This document shows, piece by piece, positions 17,142-27,100 of a stretch of DNA of 32,891 nt. Position 1 is the stretch's first letter; every line of letters starts with the position of its first letter. The DNA is from Campylobacter sp. (lineage in GTDB: Bacteria > Campylobacterota > Campylobacteria > Campylobacterales > Campylobacteraceae). Made by a program: the position numbers and the translations under genes. The notes beneath the pieces are model-generated. The model worked only from the letters and a program-made list of their open reading frames with translations. It was not told the origin of the DNA and made no database searches. The DNA is taken from NCBI GenBank assembly GCA_022775765.1, contig JALFKC010000060.1:1-32891 (forward strand), given 5' to 3'.

Positions 17142-17682
17142 CTACCAAATTCCAAGGTGAGTTAGCAAAATTCTAACCCCCAAAAATATCAGTATAATTC
17201 CACCTAAAAGAAGGGCTTTTTGCCCAAAAAGTCGCCAAGTCCAATGCCAATTTTTAGAGCTAGCATACAGCACACAAAACACACAAGCGCAATAAAAAGT
17301 GAGCTTTTTATGGTATCTACACCCTCAAATGCAAATGTTACGCCAACTGCCATCGCGTCTATACTTGTCGCAAACGCCCCAAATATCAAACCTTTTAGCC
17401 CAAGCTACTCTCATCAGAACCATCAAAGCTCTCTTTTATCATATTTATTCCAATTAACCCAAGTATGATAAATGCGATATAGTGGTCTATCTGCTCTATA
17501 AAACTCACAAAAACTTTGCCAACAAAATAGCCCAAAAATGGCATAACTCCTTAAAAAAATCCAAAAACACACTAACTTTTATGGCGTTTTTAAAACTCAC
17601 CTTTTTTGTGGCTGTAGCTAATGCCATACAAAGACTAACACTTATCCATCGATAGAGCAAATGCAAGTAAAAAAGCTTCACC
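17142..17682 (-). pseudogene. mntP: Manganese efflux pump gene MntP, multiply broken
   Basis: Piecing frames together gives an MntP-like protein of about 180 residues. The N-terminal AFLLAFALSMD and the duplicated half ATSIDAMAVGVTFAFEG carry the paired Asp motifs of the family; the C-terminus is LLGGIILIFLGVRILLTHLG. The lesions are an extra base after SMD (near 17644), a lost T near 17570, a stop replacing Gln in GFFQG, a lost T near 17405, a lost A near 17222, and no proper start codon. MntP exports Mn(II). The remnant begins directly after the znuB stop, so it was the last gene of the zinc operon. Confidence 0.85.
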
Positions 17683-18498
17683 CTACCCTCTTTTAAAAAC
17701 CGCTCTAAAAGCGATAACGCCAAAAAATGTAATCGAAGCTACCATAATTATGCAAGCCCCGCTCGTTAGATTAAAATAATAGCTAATAATCAAGCCCAAA
17801 AAGCAAAATAAAACCGATAAAATAGTCGAAAGCACCATCATTGAAGCCACGGATTTGCAAAACTTTTCAGCGATAAATGGCGGTATCGTAAGCAGTGCTA
17901 TTACTAGCAAAAGCCCTACTATTTGGATAGTTCCAACTACGCAAAGTCCAGTTAAAACTATCAGTGCGTAGTAAATCAGAGTTGTTTTGACCCCTCTAAG
18001 CCTTGCAAACTCAGAATCAAAACTACTCGCACAAATTTGAGCATAAAAAAAAGAAGCAAAAACAATAAAAACCGCGTCAAGCAAAGCGATAAACTTTAAA
18101 AGCTCACCATTTATCATCAAAATTGATCCAAATAAATAGCCCATCAAATCGCCATTATAGCCAGGACTTAAATCGATTAGCACTATACCAACCGCCATTC
18201 CAAAGGCCCAAATTGCCCCAATTACAGAGTCAAATCTTACTTTATCTTTTAGCGTAATATATGCAACCAAAAGCGATAAAAACACAGAAAACACACTTAC
18301 CCCAAAAAGTACAGGAATTCCACAATATATCGCTATTCCTATGCCGCCATACGCCCCATGCGCTATTCCACCAGCGATAAAACTCATCTTGTTTATCACC
18401 ACCAAAGTCCCTATCACACCACACGCAATACTAACCAAAAATCCGCCCAAAAAGGCATTTTGCATAAAAGATAATGAGATTAATTCTTGCACGAACAC
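17683..18498 (-). CDS. znuB: Zinc ABC transporter permease ZnuB
   Basis: This is the membrane subunit of the ZnuABC-type uptake system. The 271-residue product is an ABC-3 family permease with about eight hydrophobic segments. It has the family's early MSFIAGGIAHGAYGGIG stretch and the coupling-region LRGVKTTLIYYALIVL. The C-terminal third holds IVGLLLVIALLTIPPFIAEKF. It overlaps znuC by 19 bases. Mn or Fe transport is possible on sequence alone, but the His-rich ZnuA and the linked Zur-like regulator favour zinc. Confidence 0.9.
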   Translation of the reverse strand: MFVQELISLSFMQNAFLGGFLVSIACGVIGTLVVINKMSFIAGGIAHGAYGGIGIAIYCGIPVLFGVSVFSVFLSLLVAYITLKDKVRFDSVIGAIWAFGMAVGIVLIDLSPGYNGDLMGYLFGSILMINGELLKFIALLDAVFIVFASFFYAQICASSFDSEFARLRGVKTTLIYYALIVLTGLCVVGTIQIVGLLLVIALLTIPPFIAEKFCKSVASMMVLSTILSVLFCFLGLIISYYFNLTSGACIIMVASITFFGVIAFRAVFKRG

Positions 18499-19220
18499 TC
18501 CCCTAATATGAGCTCAACATCACAAAAATGATCCTTGTGCGAGCTAAGATGAGTTAAAAAATCATCTTTGAAATTTACATCGTGCATTGTTAGGATTTTA
18601 TTGACATGAGCAACTTTTGTAGCGTAATTGATCGCTACATTGATATCGTGACTTATCATTATAACGCCTATTCCTGTTTGATTGAGTTCTTTCAACAAAG
18701 AGTAAATCTCAGTCTGTCCTTTGATATCTATGCTAGCAGTTGGCTCATCAAGGATGATGATTTTAGCATTTGCACAAAGTGCTCTAGCGATATAAACCCT
18801 CTGTCTTTGTCCGCCACTTAGGTCATTTATTCGCCTTTTTGCAAACTCACTCACTCCGACTTTTTTAAGAGCCTCTAGGGCTTTTAACTTGTCATCTTTG
18901 TTATAAAATCCAAGTGTTTTTTTGCTTAGTCTCCCCATAAGTGCGACATCTAACACACTCATAGGAAATGAGTAATTAAGTGGAATTTGTTGTGGAACAT
19001 AGCTTAGAAAATACTGCTCTTTAGATGGATCTTTGCCAAAAACTCTAACCTCGCCACAAGCCGGCTTTAAAAGTCCAAGTATTAGCCTAATTAGAGTGCT
19101 TTTGCCACCGCCATTTGGCCCTATGATAGTAAGAAAATCCTTGCTATCATATTTTAAGTTAATATCTTTTAGTGCAAGTGTATTAGCGTAATAAAAACTC
19201 ACATTTTCTAACTCAATCAC
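18480..19220 (-). CDS. znuC: Zinc ABC transporter ATP-binding protein ZnuC
   Basis: The 246-residue ATPase powers zinc import with ZnuB. All motifs are intact: Walker A GPNGGGKST (34-42), signature LSGGQ (134-138), Walker B IIILDEP (154-160) and the switch His191 in MISHD. After about residue 215 there is a short His/Cys-bearing tail (HLSSHKDHFCD, GECSC) that could sense or hold metal. It overlaps the DUF1007-NicO gene by four bases (ATGA) and znuB by 19. This intact nucleotide-binding domain contrasts with the decayed ATPase at 5866-6699. Confidence 0.92.
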   Translation of the reverse strand: MIELENVSFYYANTLALKDINLKYDSKDFLTIIGPNGGGKSTLIRLILGLLKPACGEVRVFGKDPSKEQYFLSYVPQQIPLNYSFPMSVLDVALMGRLSKKTLGFYNKDDKLKALEALKKVGVSEFAKRRINDLSGGQRQRVYIARALCANAKIIILDEPTASIDIKGQTEIYSLLKELNQTGIGVIMISHDINVAINYATKVAHVNKILTMHDVNFKDDFLTHLSSHKDHFCDVELILGECSCKN

Positions 19221-20593
19221 ATCATTCCTATCTCATTTGATATCAAAAACATCCCCACACCAAGTGTTAGCATAAGAATAATGCCCGCAAACTCAACATA
19301 TACTCTCACGCTTTGTAGTGGCTTAAAAACCCTAATCGCACTACCAAAAACAGCACTTATAAATATCACCACACTCATTCCAAGCGTCATAAACACCGCA
19401 CTCATTACCGCAACAGCGTAACTTCCAAGGTTAAAAGCTAGCACAAAAACTATAATCGTCCCCGGGCACGGAATTAGGCTTGAGGCTAAAACTATAAACC
19501 ACTCGCTTTTATTTGCAAAAAAGCTAGGTCTTTGAGTGCTTTGGCACGACGCACAGCTACAGCTGTGATGGTGATGGTTATGCTTTAGTGAATGAATTTT
19601 ATCAATAAAAACAAAAATTGCGATTAAAATTATACTAATTGCTGAAATTTTAGTCGTTAAAGCAGCTACATTTTGACTAAGGGCGTTTGCAATAAGTCCT
19701 GTGGCAAACATACTAATCACCACAAGCAAAAACGCAGCAAATATATGAAAAAAGCCGATTTTTAGGCAAAAAAATAGCCCTTTGATATAGTTAAACTTAT
19801 TACTCATAAAATACCCTGCAGTCAAAATCTTAGCGTGCCCAGGTCCAGCAGCGTGAAAAAATCCATATATAAAAGAAAAAATCGCTATTAAGGCTAAATT
19901 TTTGGGTTCAAAACTCTCGCTATTTTGCTTAATAAACATTTTAAGCTTTTGAATGTAGCTCTGCTCGTCTTTAGCGGAACTAAGGATTTCATCCAAACTT
20001 TGCTTTTTGATAGGGGCTACAAATTTATCACTAAAACTTATAAAACTTGCATTGAGATTTGAGTTTGGCACTGCGTAAAGTTCGCTATTTTCGTCCTTAA
20101 AAAGCCTATATGCCCCATCGTCTAAAAATGTAAAATTAAAAAATCCTTCATCATCATTTGCTACAACTTTGATAACGCTTTTGGTATTTACGGCGTGATT
20201 AATCTCTTTTTCAAATGAAAAGACCAGGCGATCACTTATATATTCCGCCTTGAAATTTTTGAACTCGCCAACCAAAGCTTCACTCTCGCCTTCGCCCTCA
20301 TAATACTCAAAACTCATTAGCATATCTTTTGGTAACGCATAGTCCAAAAACGCCTTTGATATCTCATCGAGTTCGTTTTTATCAAGCTTTAGATTTAAAT
20401 TCTCATCATAAGTTCCTAGCATAATATTTGTGAAATTTGATGAGAAATACCACTTGATCTCAAAGCTTTTGATCTCATCAAATTCGCTTTTTGGATAAAT
20501 TTTGATATGTGCGGTTGGGGTTGAGAGATAGCACAGAGCACAGGGAAAAAGTGGCGTTATCACTAACGCCAACAATAAAATCACAACTCTCAT
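19217..20593 (-). CDS. DUF1007-NicO/RcnA-type metal transporter fusion
   Basis: This 458-residue two-part protein starts with a signal-like segment and a DUF1007-like extracytoplasmic domain of roughly 200 residues. A calcium-loop-like TYDENLNLKLDKNELDE is at 61-77. The second part is a NicO-family transporter with HAAGPGHAK at 247-255 and a His-rich loop HNHHHH (338-343) followed by CSCASCQ. It ends with several membrane segments, including SSLIPCPGTIIVFVLAF. NicO/RcnA proteins move nickel or cobalt, usually outward; some relatives occur with zinc-uptake genes. Four-base overlaps with both znuA and znuC place it in the zinc operon. Direction and metal are unproven. Confidence 0.85.
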   Translation of the reverse strand: MRVVILLLALVITPLFPCALCYLSTPTAHIKIYPKSEFDEIKSFEIKWYFSSNFTNIMLGTYDENLNLKLDKNELDEISKAFLDYALPKDMLMSFEYYEGEGESEALVGEFKNFKAEYISDRLVFSFEKEINHAVNTKSVIKVVANDDEGFFNFTFLDDGAYRLFKDENSELYAVPNSNLNASFISFSDKFVAPIKKQSLDEILSSAKDEQSYIQKLKMFIKQNSESFEPKNLALIAIFSFIYGFFHAAGPGHAKILTAGYFMSNKFNYIKGLFFCLKIGFFHIFAAFLLVVISMFATGLIANALSQNVAALTTKISAISIILIAIFVFIDKIHSLKHNHHHHSCSCASCQSTQRPSFFANKSEWFIVLASSLIPCPGTIIVFVLAFNLGSYAVAVMSAVFMTLGMSVVIFISAVFGSAIRVFKPLQSVRVYVEFAGIILMLTLGVGMFLISNEIGMM

Positions 20594-21513
20594 TGATTTG
20601 AAAGTATATCAGCCATTTTTCTCATCTCTTTATCCCAATCTAGTGGAAGTTGATCGATTTCTACAACTTTTGCTCCAGTTTCTTTGGCAATTTGATTAGC
20701 TGATTTTTTAGAAAATTGTGGTGCAACAAAGACTACCTTGATATCTTCTTCTTTTACCTCATCTATGAGTTTTGCAAGCTCTTTTGGTTTTGGCTCTTTG
20801 CCATCGATTTCAACTGAAAGTTGCTCTAGGCCGTATCTTTTGGCAAAATAGCCCCAAGATGGATGATAGACTAGAAATTTTTTGCTTTTTAAATTTGCAA
20901 GTTTTGAGTTTATATACTTATCAAGCTCATCAAGGCTTGAGATAAACTTCTCATAATTTGCCTCATACAAAGCCTTGTTTTGGGGGTATTTGCTAACTAA
21001 AGCGTCCCTGATAGTTTGAGCCTGAGTTTTAACTAGTATTGGATCGGTCCAAATGTGTGGATCACTTGAGCCGTGATGATGTTCATGTTCACCGTGATGA
21101 TCGCCATCATGGTCATGGTCTGCGTCGTGATGGTGGTCATGATCTGCATGCTCTTCACCGTGTTCATGGTCACCGTGGTGGTGATGTTCGCTATAAGAGA
21201 GTTTTTCTATGCCATCATCTGTTTTGATAATCTTTAGATTTGGATACTGCTTTTGGATTTTCTCTAGCCAAATTTGGTCAAACTCAATCCCAACGCTAAA
21301 ATACAAATCGCTCTTTTCAAGCTCTTTAACTTGGGCTGGTTTTGGCTCATAAGTATGCGGGTCAGCCCCAACTCCTACCATTGTGTTGATATCTACACTA
21401 TCTCCTGCAATTTGCTTGACAAAATACTGAGTTGGAAGTATGGTTGTGCTCACAGTTGGCTTTGCAAACAGTGCAGTTAATGCGACTAAAGAGAAAAAAA
21501 CTATTTTTTTCAT
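20590..21513 (-). CDS. znuA: Zinc-binding periplasmic protein ZnuA
   Basis: The 307-residue protein is a cluster A-I solute-binding protein with a signal peptide (residues 1-17). Expected zinc ligands are His53 (DPHTYEP), His153 (DPHIWTDP), His217 (VYHPSWGYF) and Asp287 (VEIDQLP). Between residues 110 and 147 is a long His/Asp/Glu-rich loop, typical of zinc rather than manganese binders. It is the first gene of the zinc operon, with its start 27 bases from a TATAAT (complement of 21541-21546). It diverges from the Zur-like gene. Confidence 0.95.
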   Translation of the reverse strand: MKKIVFFSLVALTALFAKPTVSTTILPTQYFVKQIAGDSVDINTMVGVGADPHTYEPKPAQVKELEKSDLYFSVGIEFDQIWLEKIQKQYPNLKIIKTDDGIEKLSYSEHHHHGDHEHGEEHADHDHHHDADHDHDGDHHGEHEHHHGSSDPHIWTDPILVKTQAQTIRDALVSKYPQNKALYEANYEKFISSLDELDKYINSKLANLKSKKFLVYHPSWGYFAKRYGLEQLSVEIDGKEPKPKELAKLIDEVKEEDIKVVFVAPQFSKKSANQIAKETGAKVVEIDQLPLDWDKEMRKMADILSNQ

Positions 21514-21540
21514 TTATGCTCCTTGATAATAAATGTCGAA

Positions 21541-21578
21541 ATTATAACGCCAAATTTCTTATATGCAACTTAGTTGCA
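21541..21578. promoter_or_regulatory. znuA promoter and putative Zur operator
   Basis: On the minus strand TATAAT (complement of 21541-21546) is a good znuA -10 box. At 21564-21578 lies the perfect 7-1-7 palindrome TGCAACT-T-AGTTGCA, about 18 bases upstream of the -10 box, where a repressor would cover the -35 region. It is also 57 bases upstream of the Zur-like ATG, so both directions could be controlled. Confidence 0.6.
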
Positions 21579-21634
21579 CACAAATTTATCCACAAATTAC
21601 TAAAATTTTGATATCATTACGCAAGGAAAACGAG

Positions 21635-21988
21635 ATGAAAACAGATGAAATTTTAACCAAATACGCCATAGCCATTACCCCACTAAGAGAGCAAATTTTG
21701 CAAATTTTGCTTGACACAAAAACCCCGATTGACTGCGAAACTCTCATCAAACAAACAGGGGCTAACAAAACCACAATCTATAGAAATTTAGCTCTTTTTG
21801 AAGAAAAAGGCTTGCTTACTCATACTCAAAACGCTAGGAAGGCGTTTTATGAGTTAAATGACGCTTCAAAAGCGTATTTTATCTGTGATATCTGTCACAA
21901 AATGGAGCAAATCGATATGCCAAAAATCTCTCACAAACATATAAAAACTATAACTGTTCAAGGAATTTGCGATGAATGCAGCGAATGA
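21635..21988 (+). CDS. zur: Short Fur-family regulator, probably Zur
   Basis: The 117-residue protein has the Fur winged-helix pattern: ITPLREQILQILLDTKTPI, then the recognition helix region GANKTTIYRNLALFEEKGLL. The structural zinc site is present as CDIC (84/87) and CDEC (112/115). The usual HHxH cluster before the first Cys pair is missing; the segment reads ELNDASKAYFIC. I chose the ATG at 21635, preceded by AAGGAAAACGAG, over an upstream start that would put the operator inside the gene. Divergent zinc genes make Zur the best assignment. It overlaps the methyltransferase gene by 17 bases. Confidence 0.8.
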   Translation: MKTDEILTKYAIAITPLREQILQILLDTKTPIDCETLIKQTGANKTTIYRNLALFEEKGLLTHTQNARKAFYELNDASKAYFICDICHKMEQIDMPKISHKHIKTITVQGICDECSE

Positions 21989-22691
21989 AATTTGGAATGA
22001 AAAATCAAAAACTTATGCTAGTTTTGATGGAAATTTGAGTATTTTCCAAAAGGAATTTTTTAAAATTTTAGATGAGTTTGGCGTAGAGTTTAATGACAAA
22101 ACTTTGGTTGATATTGGGTGTGGAAGTGGAGTTTATACGCTTTATTTAGCTAGATTTTGCAAAAATATCCTAGCCATTGATGTCTCAGATAAAATGCTTG
22201 AAAAGCTTAACTCATCGGCCTTAGAGTTTAATATCAAAAATATCCAAACCTTGCATTTGGGCTTTGATGATTTTAAATCAAAAAGCAAATTTGACATAGC
22301 ATTTCTTACAATGAGCCCATCTCTAAAAACCAAAAACGACTTTGAGAGATTTTTAAGACTTGGTGATTTGAGAATTTATATGAACTGGAAAGCCAAAAGA
22401 GAGTCATCCCTGCTAAAGGATTTTCTAAGCTCAAGCACACTAAAGCTCACGGTTAATGAACTAGAAAACTACTTAAAAGCTAACTCAATTCCTTATAAAT
22501 CTCACAATTTTAGCGAAGATAGAGTGGTGCAAAGAAGCGTTGAAAACGCAGTGCAAAATATACTTTGGCACGCTAAAATCAACGATATAAACTTAAATGA
22601 AAATACCATCCTAACTAAACTTAAAGAGCTCTGTCCTGACGAGATTATCAAAGATAGATTGCAAACTCAGATGAGACTACTAGTTTTTTAG
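21972..22691 (+). CDS. SAM-dependent methyltransferase (class I)
   Basis: The 239-residue product has the Rossmann SAM-binding motif VDIGCGSGVYTLYLA (from residue 46), an acidic residue at the end of strand 2 (LAIDVSD) and the later FDIAFLTMSPSL. MSPS is in the place where some methyltransferases have their catalytic NPPY-like loop. The substrate is unknown. It starts within the zur gene and is probably cotranscribed with it. The C-terminal half is mostly helical and family-specific. Its 3' end overlaps the convergent phosphoesterase remnant by 12 bases. Confidence 0.8.
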   Translation: MNAANEIWNEKSKTYASFDGNLSIFQKEFFKILDEFGVEFNDKTLVDIGCGSGVYTLYLARFCKNILAIDVSDKMLEKLNSSALEFNIKNIQTLHLGFDDFKSKSKFDIAFLTMSPSLKTKNDFERFLRLGDLRIYMNWKAKRESSLLKDFLSSSTLKLTVNELENYLKANSIPYKSHNFSEDRVVQRSVENAVQNILWHAKINDINLNENTILTKLKELCPDEIIKDRLQTQMRLLVF

Positions 22692-23210
22692 ATTGCTAAT
22701 ATTTTTAGCCATCATCATTATCTCATCAATTCCTAAAAATCTTGCATTAAAATCATAGCTCACATTAAAAGCTCTTGCGTGAAGTGGCATTTTAGCTTGA
22801 TGAATATACCCATAAAGGTGAATCGAATTGTAATAATAGCCATCCCATTCAAAAATTGGATAGTGAAAAAGCACGAATTTATGCTTTTTGTATTTAAGAG
22901 TTTTGTATTCGCAAATAGTTTCAAAACAGCAAGAGAGTTTGAGATTTAGTAGATTTTTATCGTGATTACCTAAAATTATATGGTGTTTGCCGTTTAGTTT
23001 TTTTAATATTTTAGCCGTTTTTTCAATGTTTTTGTGAAGTGAAAAATCGCCTAAATCATAGATATCATCACTAGGATTAATTGTGGAATTCTAAAGCTTA
23101 GTTAAATATCTATCCATTTCATCTACGCTTGTAAAATCCCTATATTTTGGACAATGCTTCATAATCGCTTCGTGGCTAAAATGCAAATCACTAATAAAAT
23201 ATATCGCCAC
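22680..23210 (-). pseudogene. Metallophosphoesterase gene interrupted by one amber codon
   Basis: From the GTG at 23208-23210 to the TAG at 22680-22682 one frame reads through 177 codons with a single internal TAG (complement of 23091-23093) after YLTKL, probably replacing a Trp. Calcineurin-like motifs are visible: DLHFSHE, GDFS, GNHD and LFHYPI. The last motif reads GYIH instead of GHIH, so a metal-ligand His is also lost (codon at 22806-22808). Relatives are small phosphodiesterases or phosphatases. The GTG overlaps the ung stop (TAGTG), showing former coupling. A downstream restart could yield only a fragment without the first motif. Confidence 0.8.
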
Positions 23211-23902
23211 TACTGCTCCTTAAATTTACCCAAATCCCACTCAATTGGCTCTACGCCATTAGCTTTTAGATACTTATTGCACCTACTAAAATGTCTGCAC
23301 CCAAAAAATCCCCCACGAGCTAGTGGGCTTGGGTGCGGTGCAGTTAGTATAAGATGGCGAGTGCTGTCTATAAGGCTAACTTTTGATTTGGCAAAATTGC
23401 CCCAAAGCATAAAGACCAAATTTTGCCTTTTCTGGCTTAAATTTGCTATCACTGCGTCGCTAAATCTCTGCCACCCAAAGCCACTATGAGAGTTTGGACG
23501 CCCTGCACTTACGCTAAGAGTTGAATTAAGAAGCAATACCCCTTGCATAGCCCACGGGCTCAAATCGCCGTGATTTGGCTCATCTATACCCAAATCATCC
23601 TTGATCTCTTTGTAGATATTTTTAAGACTTGGTGGGATTTTCACCCCTTTTGGGACTGCAAAACTTAGCCCCATCGCCTGCCCTGGTCCGTGATATGGAT
23701 CTTGACCCAAAATAACAACCTTAACTTTGTCAAATGGCGTAAGGTTAAAGGCGTTAAAAAGCAAAGAATTTCTAGGATATACTACGCCACTTTTAAGGGC
23801 GGTAACTAAATTTGCTCTAATATCTTTAAAATAGGGATTTAAAAACTCATCTTTTAACTCTATTTTCCAACTCTCTTCGATTTTGACATTTTCTAAACTC
23901 AT
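23210..23902 (-). CDS. ung: Uracil-DNA glycosylase
   Basis: Ung removes uracil from DNA to start base-excision repair. The 230-residue product has the water-activating GQDPYHGPGQAMGLSF, the uracil-binding LLLNSTLSV, GFGWQRFSD and the minor-groove HPSPLARGGFFGCRHFS loop. I chose the ATG at 23900-23902, preceded by GGGGGA; a start 12 codons earlier has no ribosome binding site. All catalytic residues are present. It is the first gene of a two-gene unit with the broken phosphoesterase. Confidence 0.95.
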   Translation of the reverse strand: MSLENVKIEESWKIELKDEFLNPYFKDIRANLVTALKSGVVYPRNSLLFNAFNLTPFDKVKVVILGQDPYHGPGQAMGLSFAVPKGVKIPPSLKNIYKEIKDDLGIDEPNHGDLSPWAMQGVLLLNSTLSVSAGRPNSHSGFGWQRFSDAVIANLSQKRQNLVFMLWGNFAKSKVSLIDSTRHLILTAPHPSPLARGGFFGCRHFSRCNKYLKANGVEPIEWDLGKFKEQ

Positions 23903-24101
23903 AAATTTCCCCCAAAATAAATGTAAATTATACCACAATTAATTTTGTAAATTTATATAAAATTTATCTTAAATTTTTAGCATTAAAAGGTAAAATTTAT
24001 TTTATTTTTATATAACCTTAAAAATGTATAAATTCTACACAAATTAATCTTTTTGAATAAAAAATTCATCGATAAATTTGCTAAAAATCAAAATATTCTG
24101 T

Positions 24102-24128
24102 CATAATGAGAATAAATTAAAGAAAGGA
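24102..24128 (+). promoter_or_regulatory. Probable putA promoter -10 box and ribosome binding site
   Basis: CATAAT (24102-24107) in TGTCATAATGAG resembles a -10 box and is followed by AAAGGA at 24123-24128, 7 bases before the ATG. The 23903-24101 part of the divergent gap is very AT-rich with no clear operator. Confidence 0.4.
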
Positions 24129-24134
24129 TAAGTT

Positions 24135-27100
24135 ATGAACGAAGATATCATACAAAAATCTCTAAATTTAGCAAACTCTTTGCAAGAGAGCATAGAAGCT
24201 CATATGACTGCGAGCGAAAAAAGTTTTCATCAAAAAATGCAAAAACTTTTGCAAAACCCTGAAAGTAAAGTTATGTTAATCTCTTTGCTTGACCAAAGTT
24301 TTAGAAGTAGCAATAAGGCTAAAAACTTTGAACTTATAGAGCACACTTTGGGAATTTATGGCGTGGCGGATTTTTTTACTCCGTATGAGAAATTTTTGCT
24401 ATTTTGTTTTTTAAATTTTGGCAAACTAGCCCCAAGTTTTAGCGTTCCATTTTTTGTCTCTCATATCAAAAAAGACACTGCTGCGATGGTTTTGGACGCG
24501 AATGAAGAGTTTTTAAAACCGCATATCAAACAGCGAAGCGAACAAAATATTACGCTAAATTTAAACTTCATCGGCGAAGAGGTTTTGGGTGCCAAAGAGG
24601 CTACCTACCGCATTCAAAAATACGAAGAGGCGATAAAATCTGACTTTATAACCTATATCTCTATCAAAATAACCACGATTTTTAGTCAGATAAGTGCTCT
24701 TGATTTTGAATACTCAAAATCTGAAATCGTAAAACGCCTAAAATCACTCTACACTCTAGCTAGAAGCGAAGAACAAAGGCAAGGAAAAAGAAAATTTATC
24801 AACCTCGATATGGAAGAGTATAAAGATCTTGAGCTTACTGTGGCAGCTTTTAAAGAAGCTATTGATGAATTTGGCGATTTGGAAGCTGGAATCGTGCTTC
24901 AAGCCTATATTCCAAACTCATTTTTGTATCTAAAAGAGCTTTTTGAGTTTTCCAAACAAAGAGTCAAAGATGGCAAAAAACCTATCAAAATTCGCTTTGT
25001 AAAAGGGGCGAATATGGAAGCTGAAGAGACCCTAGCTTCGCAAAAAGGCTGGGAACTTCCAACTTTTACAAGAAAAGTCGATACTGATTCAAATTATAAT
25101 AAAATGCTTCACTTCATACTTGAAAATGACAACTATAAATTTATCAAAATCGGCATTGCAAGCCACAATATCTTTGAAATTGCCTATGCATACACCATCA
25201 TCAAAGAAAAAGACGCGATAGATAGCTTTACCTTTGAAATGCTTGAGGGGATGAGTATGCAAGCAAGTTTTGAACTTAGCAAACTTCACCAACTCATCCT
25301 TTACGCTCCGGTGTGCGACGACGCACATTTTAACAATGCCATTGCCTATCTTGTTAGACGCCTTGATGAAAATACTGCACAAGATAACTTTATGAGACAC
25401 TTTTTTGGGCTAAAGGTTGGGGACAAAAACTGGCAAAAACAAAAAGAGTTATTTTTAAGTGCTATCAAAAATATCGATAATATTGATAATACCCCACGCA
25501 AAACCCAAGATAGAAACGCCCCATCAAAAAAGTCAAATATCAAGCAAACTGGCGTATTTGTCAATGAGCCAGATACCGATTTTGTCCTTAAAACAAGTAG
25601 AAAGTGGGCTAATAAAATCAAGGATAAATTCACCACACTTCCTAAGCTTGAGATTTGGCCAAATGATGGAATTGTAACCACTGGGGGTGTAGAAATTTAT
25701 GACAAAATAGAGCATAAAGCAATTGCTACTATCAATCAAGCTTCACCACAAGGCATAGATGACGCTTTGCAAATAGCTAAAAACTCATCTTATTCTAATA
25801 AAAGTTTTGATGAAATTCACACTATTTTAAATAAGGTTGCCTCTCTTTTTAGAGACAAAAGAGATGAACTCATCGGCACTGCCGCCCTTGAAGTTGGCAA
25901 AACATTTGCCGAGCTAGACGCTGAAGTTAGCGAAGCGATAGACTTTTTGGAATTTTATCCACACTCTCTTCAAACTCTCATCAAACAAAACCCACACAAT
26001 AATTTTACCCCAAAAGGCATAGGCGTGGTAATTGCCCCATGGAATTTCCCTATTGGTATCCCAACAGGCACCATCGCAGCCCCATTAGCCGCAGGAAATA
26101 GAGTTATTTTTAAACCATCAAGCCTAAGTTCGCTAACTGGATATAAAATTTGTGAAATTTTTTGGGAAGCTGGAATTCCAAAAGACGCCCTAATTTATTT
26201 GCCATCTAAAGGAAGCGATATTAGCAAATATCTACTAATAAAAGATGAGATTAAATTTTGCATATTAACAGGTGGCGAAGAGACTGCGTATAAAATGCTT
26301 GAAGCAAATCCAAAGCTAATTTTGAGTGCTGAAACAGGTGGCAAAAATGCAACTATCGTAACCGCTCTAGCCGATAGAGACCAAGCGGTCAAAAATGTTG
26401 TGCATTCAGCATTTTCTAACTCAGGTCAAAAGTGCTCAGCTACTTCACTTCTAATCCTTGAAGATGAAGTTTATGATGATGAAAACTTTAAAAATACTCT
26501 AATTGACGCCACAAATTCACTAAATATCGGAAGTCCATTTGATTTCAAAAACAAAATCGCAGCGATGTGCGACAAACCTGATGATAAAATCACAAAAGCG
26601 ATAAACGAACTAAAGCCTTACGAAGAGTGGGCGATAAAACCAGCCTACAAAGATGGCAACGAATACCTAATGAAACCATCCATCAAATACGGCACAAAAG
26701 TGGGCGATTTTACTCACAAAACTGAGCTTTTCGCACCGATTTTAACCGTGATGAGAGCTAGGGATTTAAAAGAGGCTGTTGATATCGCAAACCAAACAGG
26801 ATACGGACTAACCGCAGGACTTGAGAGTTTGGATGAAAGAGAGTGGGAGTATTTTACTAGTCACATTGAAGCTGGAAATATCTACATAAACAAGCCTACA
26901 ACTGGTGCGATTGTGCTAAGGCAGCCATTTGGCGGAATCAAAAAAAGTGCGATTGGCTTTGGTAGAAAGGTTGGAATTTACAACTATATTACGCAGTTTG
27001 TAGATATCTCACAAAATGAGTCTGAGACAAATTTAAAAGAGTGCGAGTTTGATTTTGATGGGCTAAATTTAAGTGGTGATTTGCTAAATAGCCTTAAGAG

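Noticed and set aside
21039-21227. Plus-strand His/Arg/Asp-rich reading frame
   Set aside because: It is the antisense shadow of the His-rich loop of znuA.
23091-23093. Recoded TAG (pyrrolysine or programmed read-through) in the phosphoesterase gene
   Set aside because: No supporting machinery or structure is visible, and a second motif residue is also lost, which fits decay better.
25089-25681. Minus-strand frames inside putA
   Set aside because: They are antisense to the conserved proline and aldehyde dehydrogenase coding sequence.
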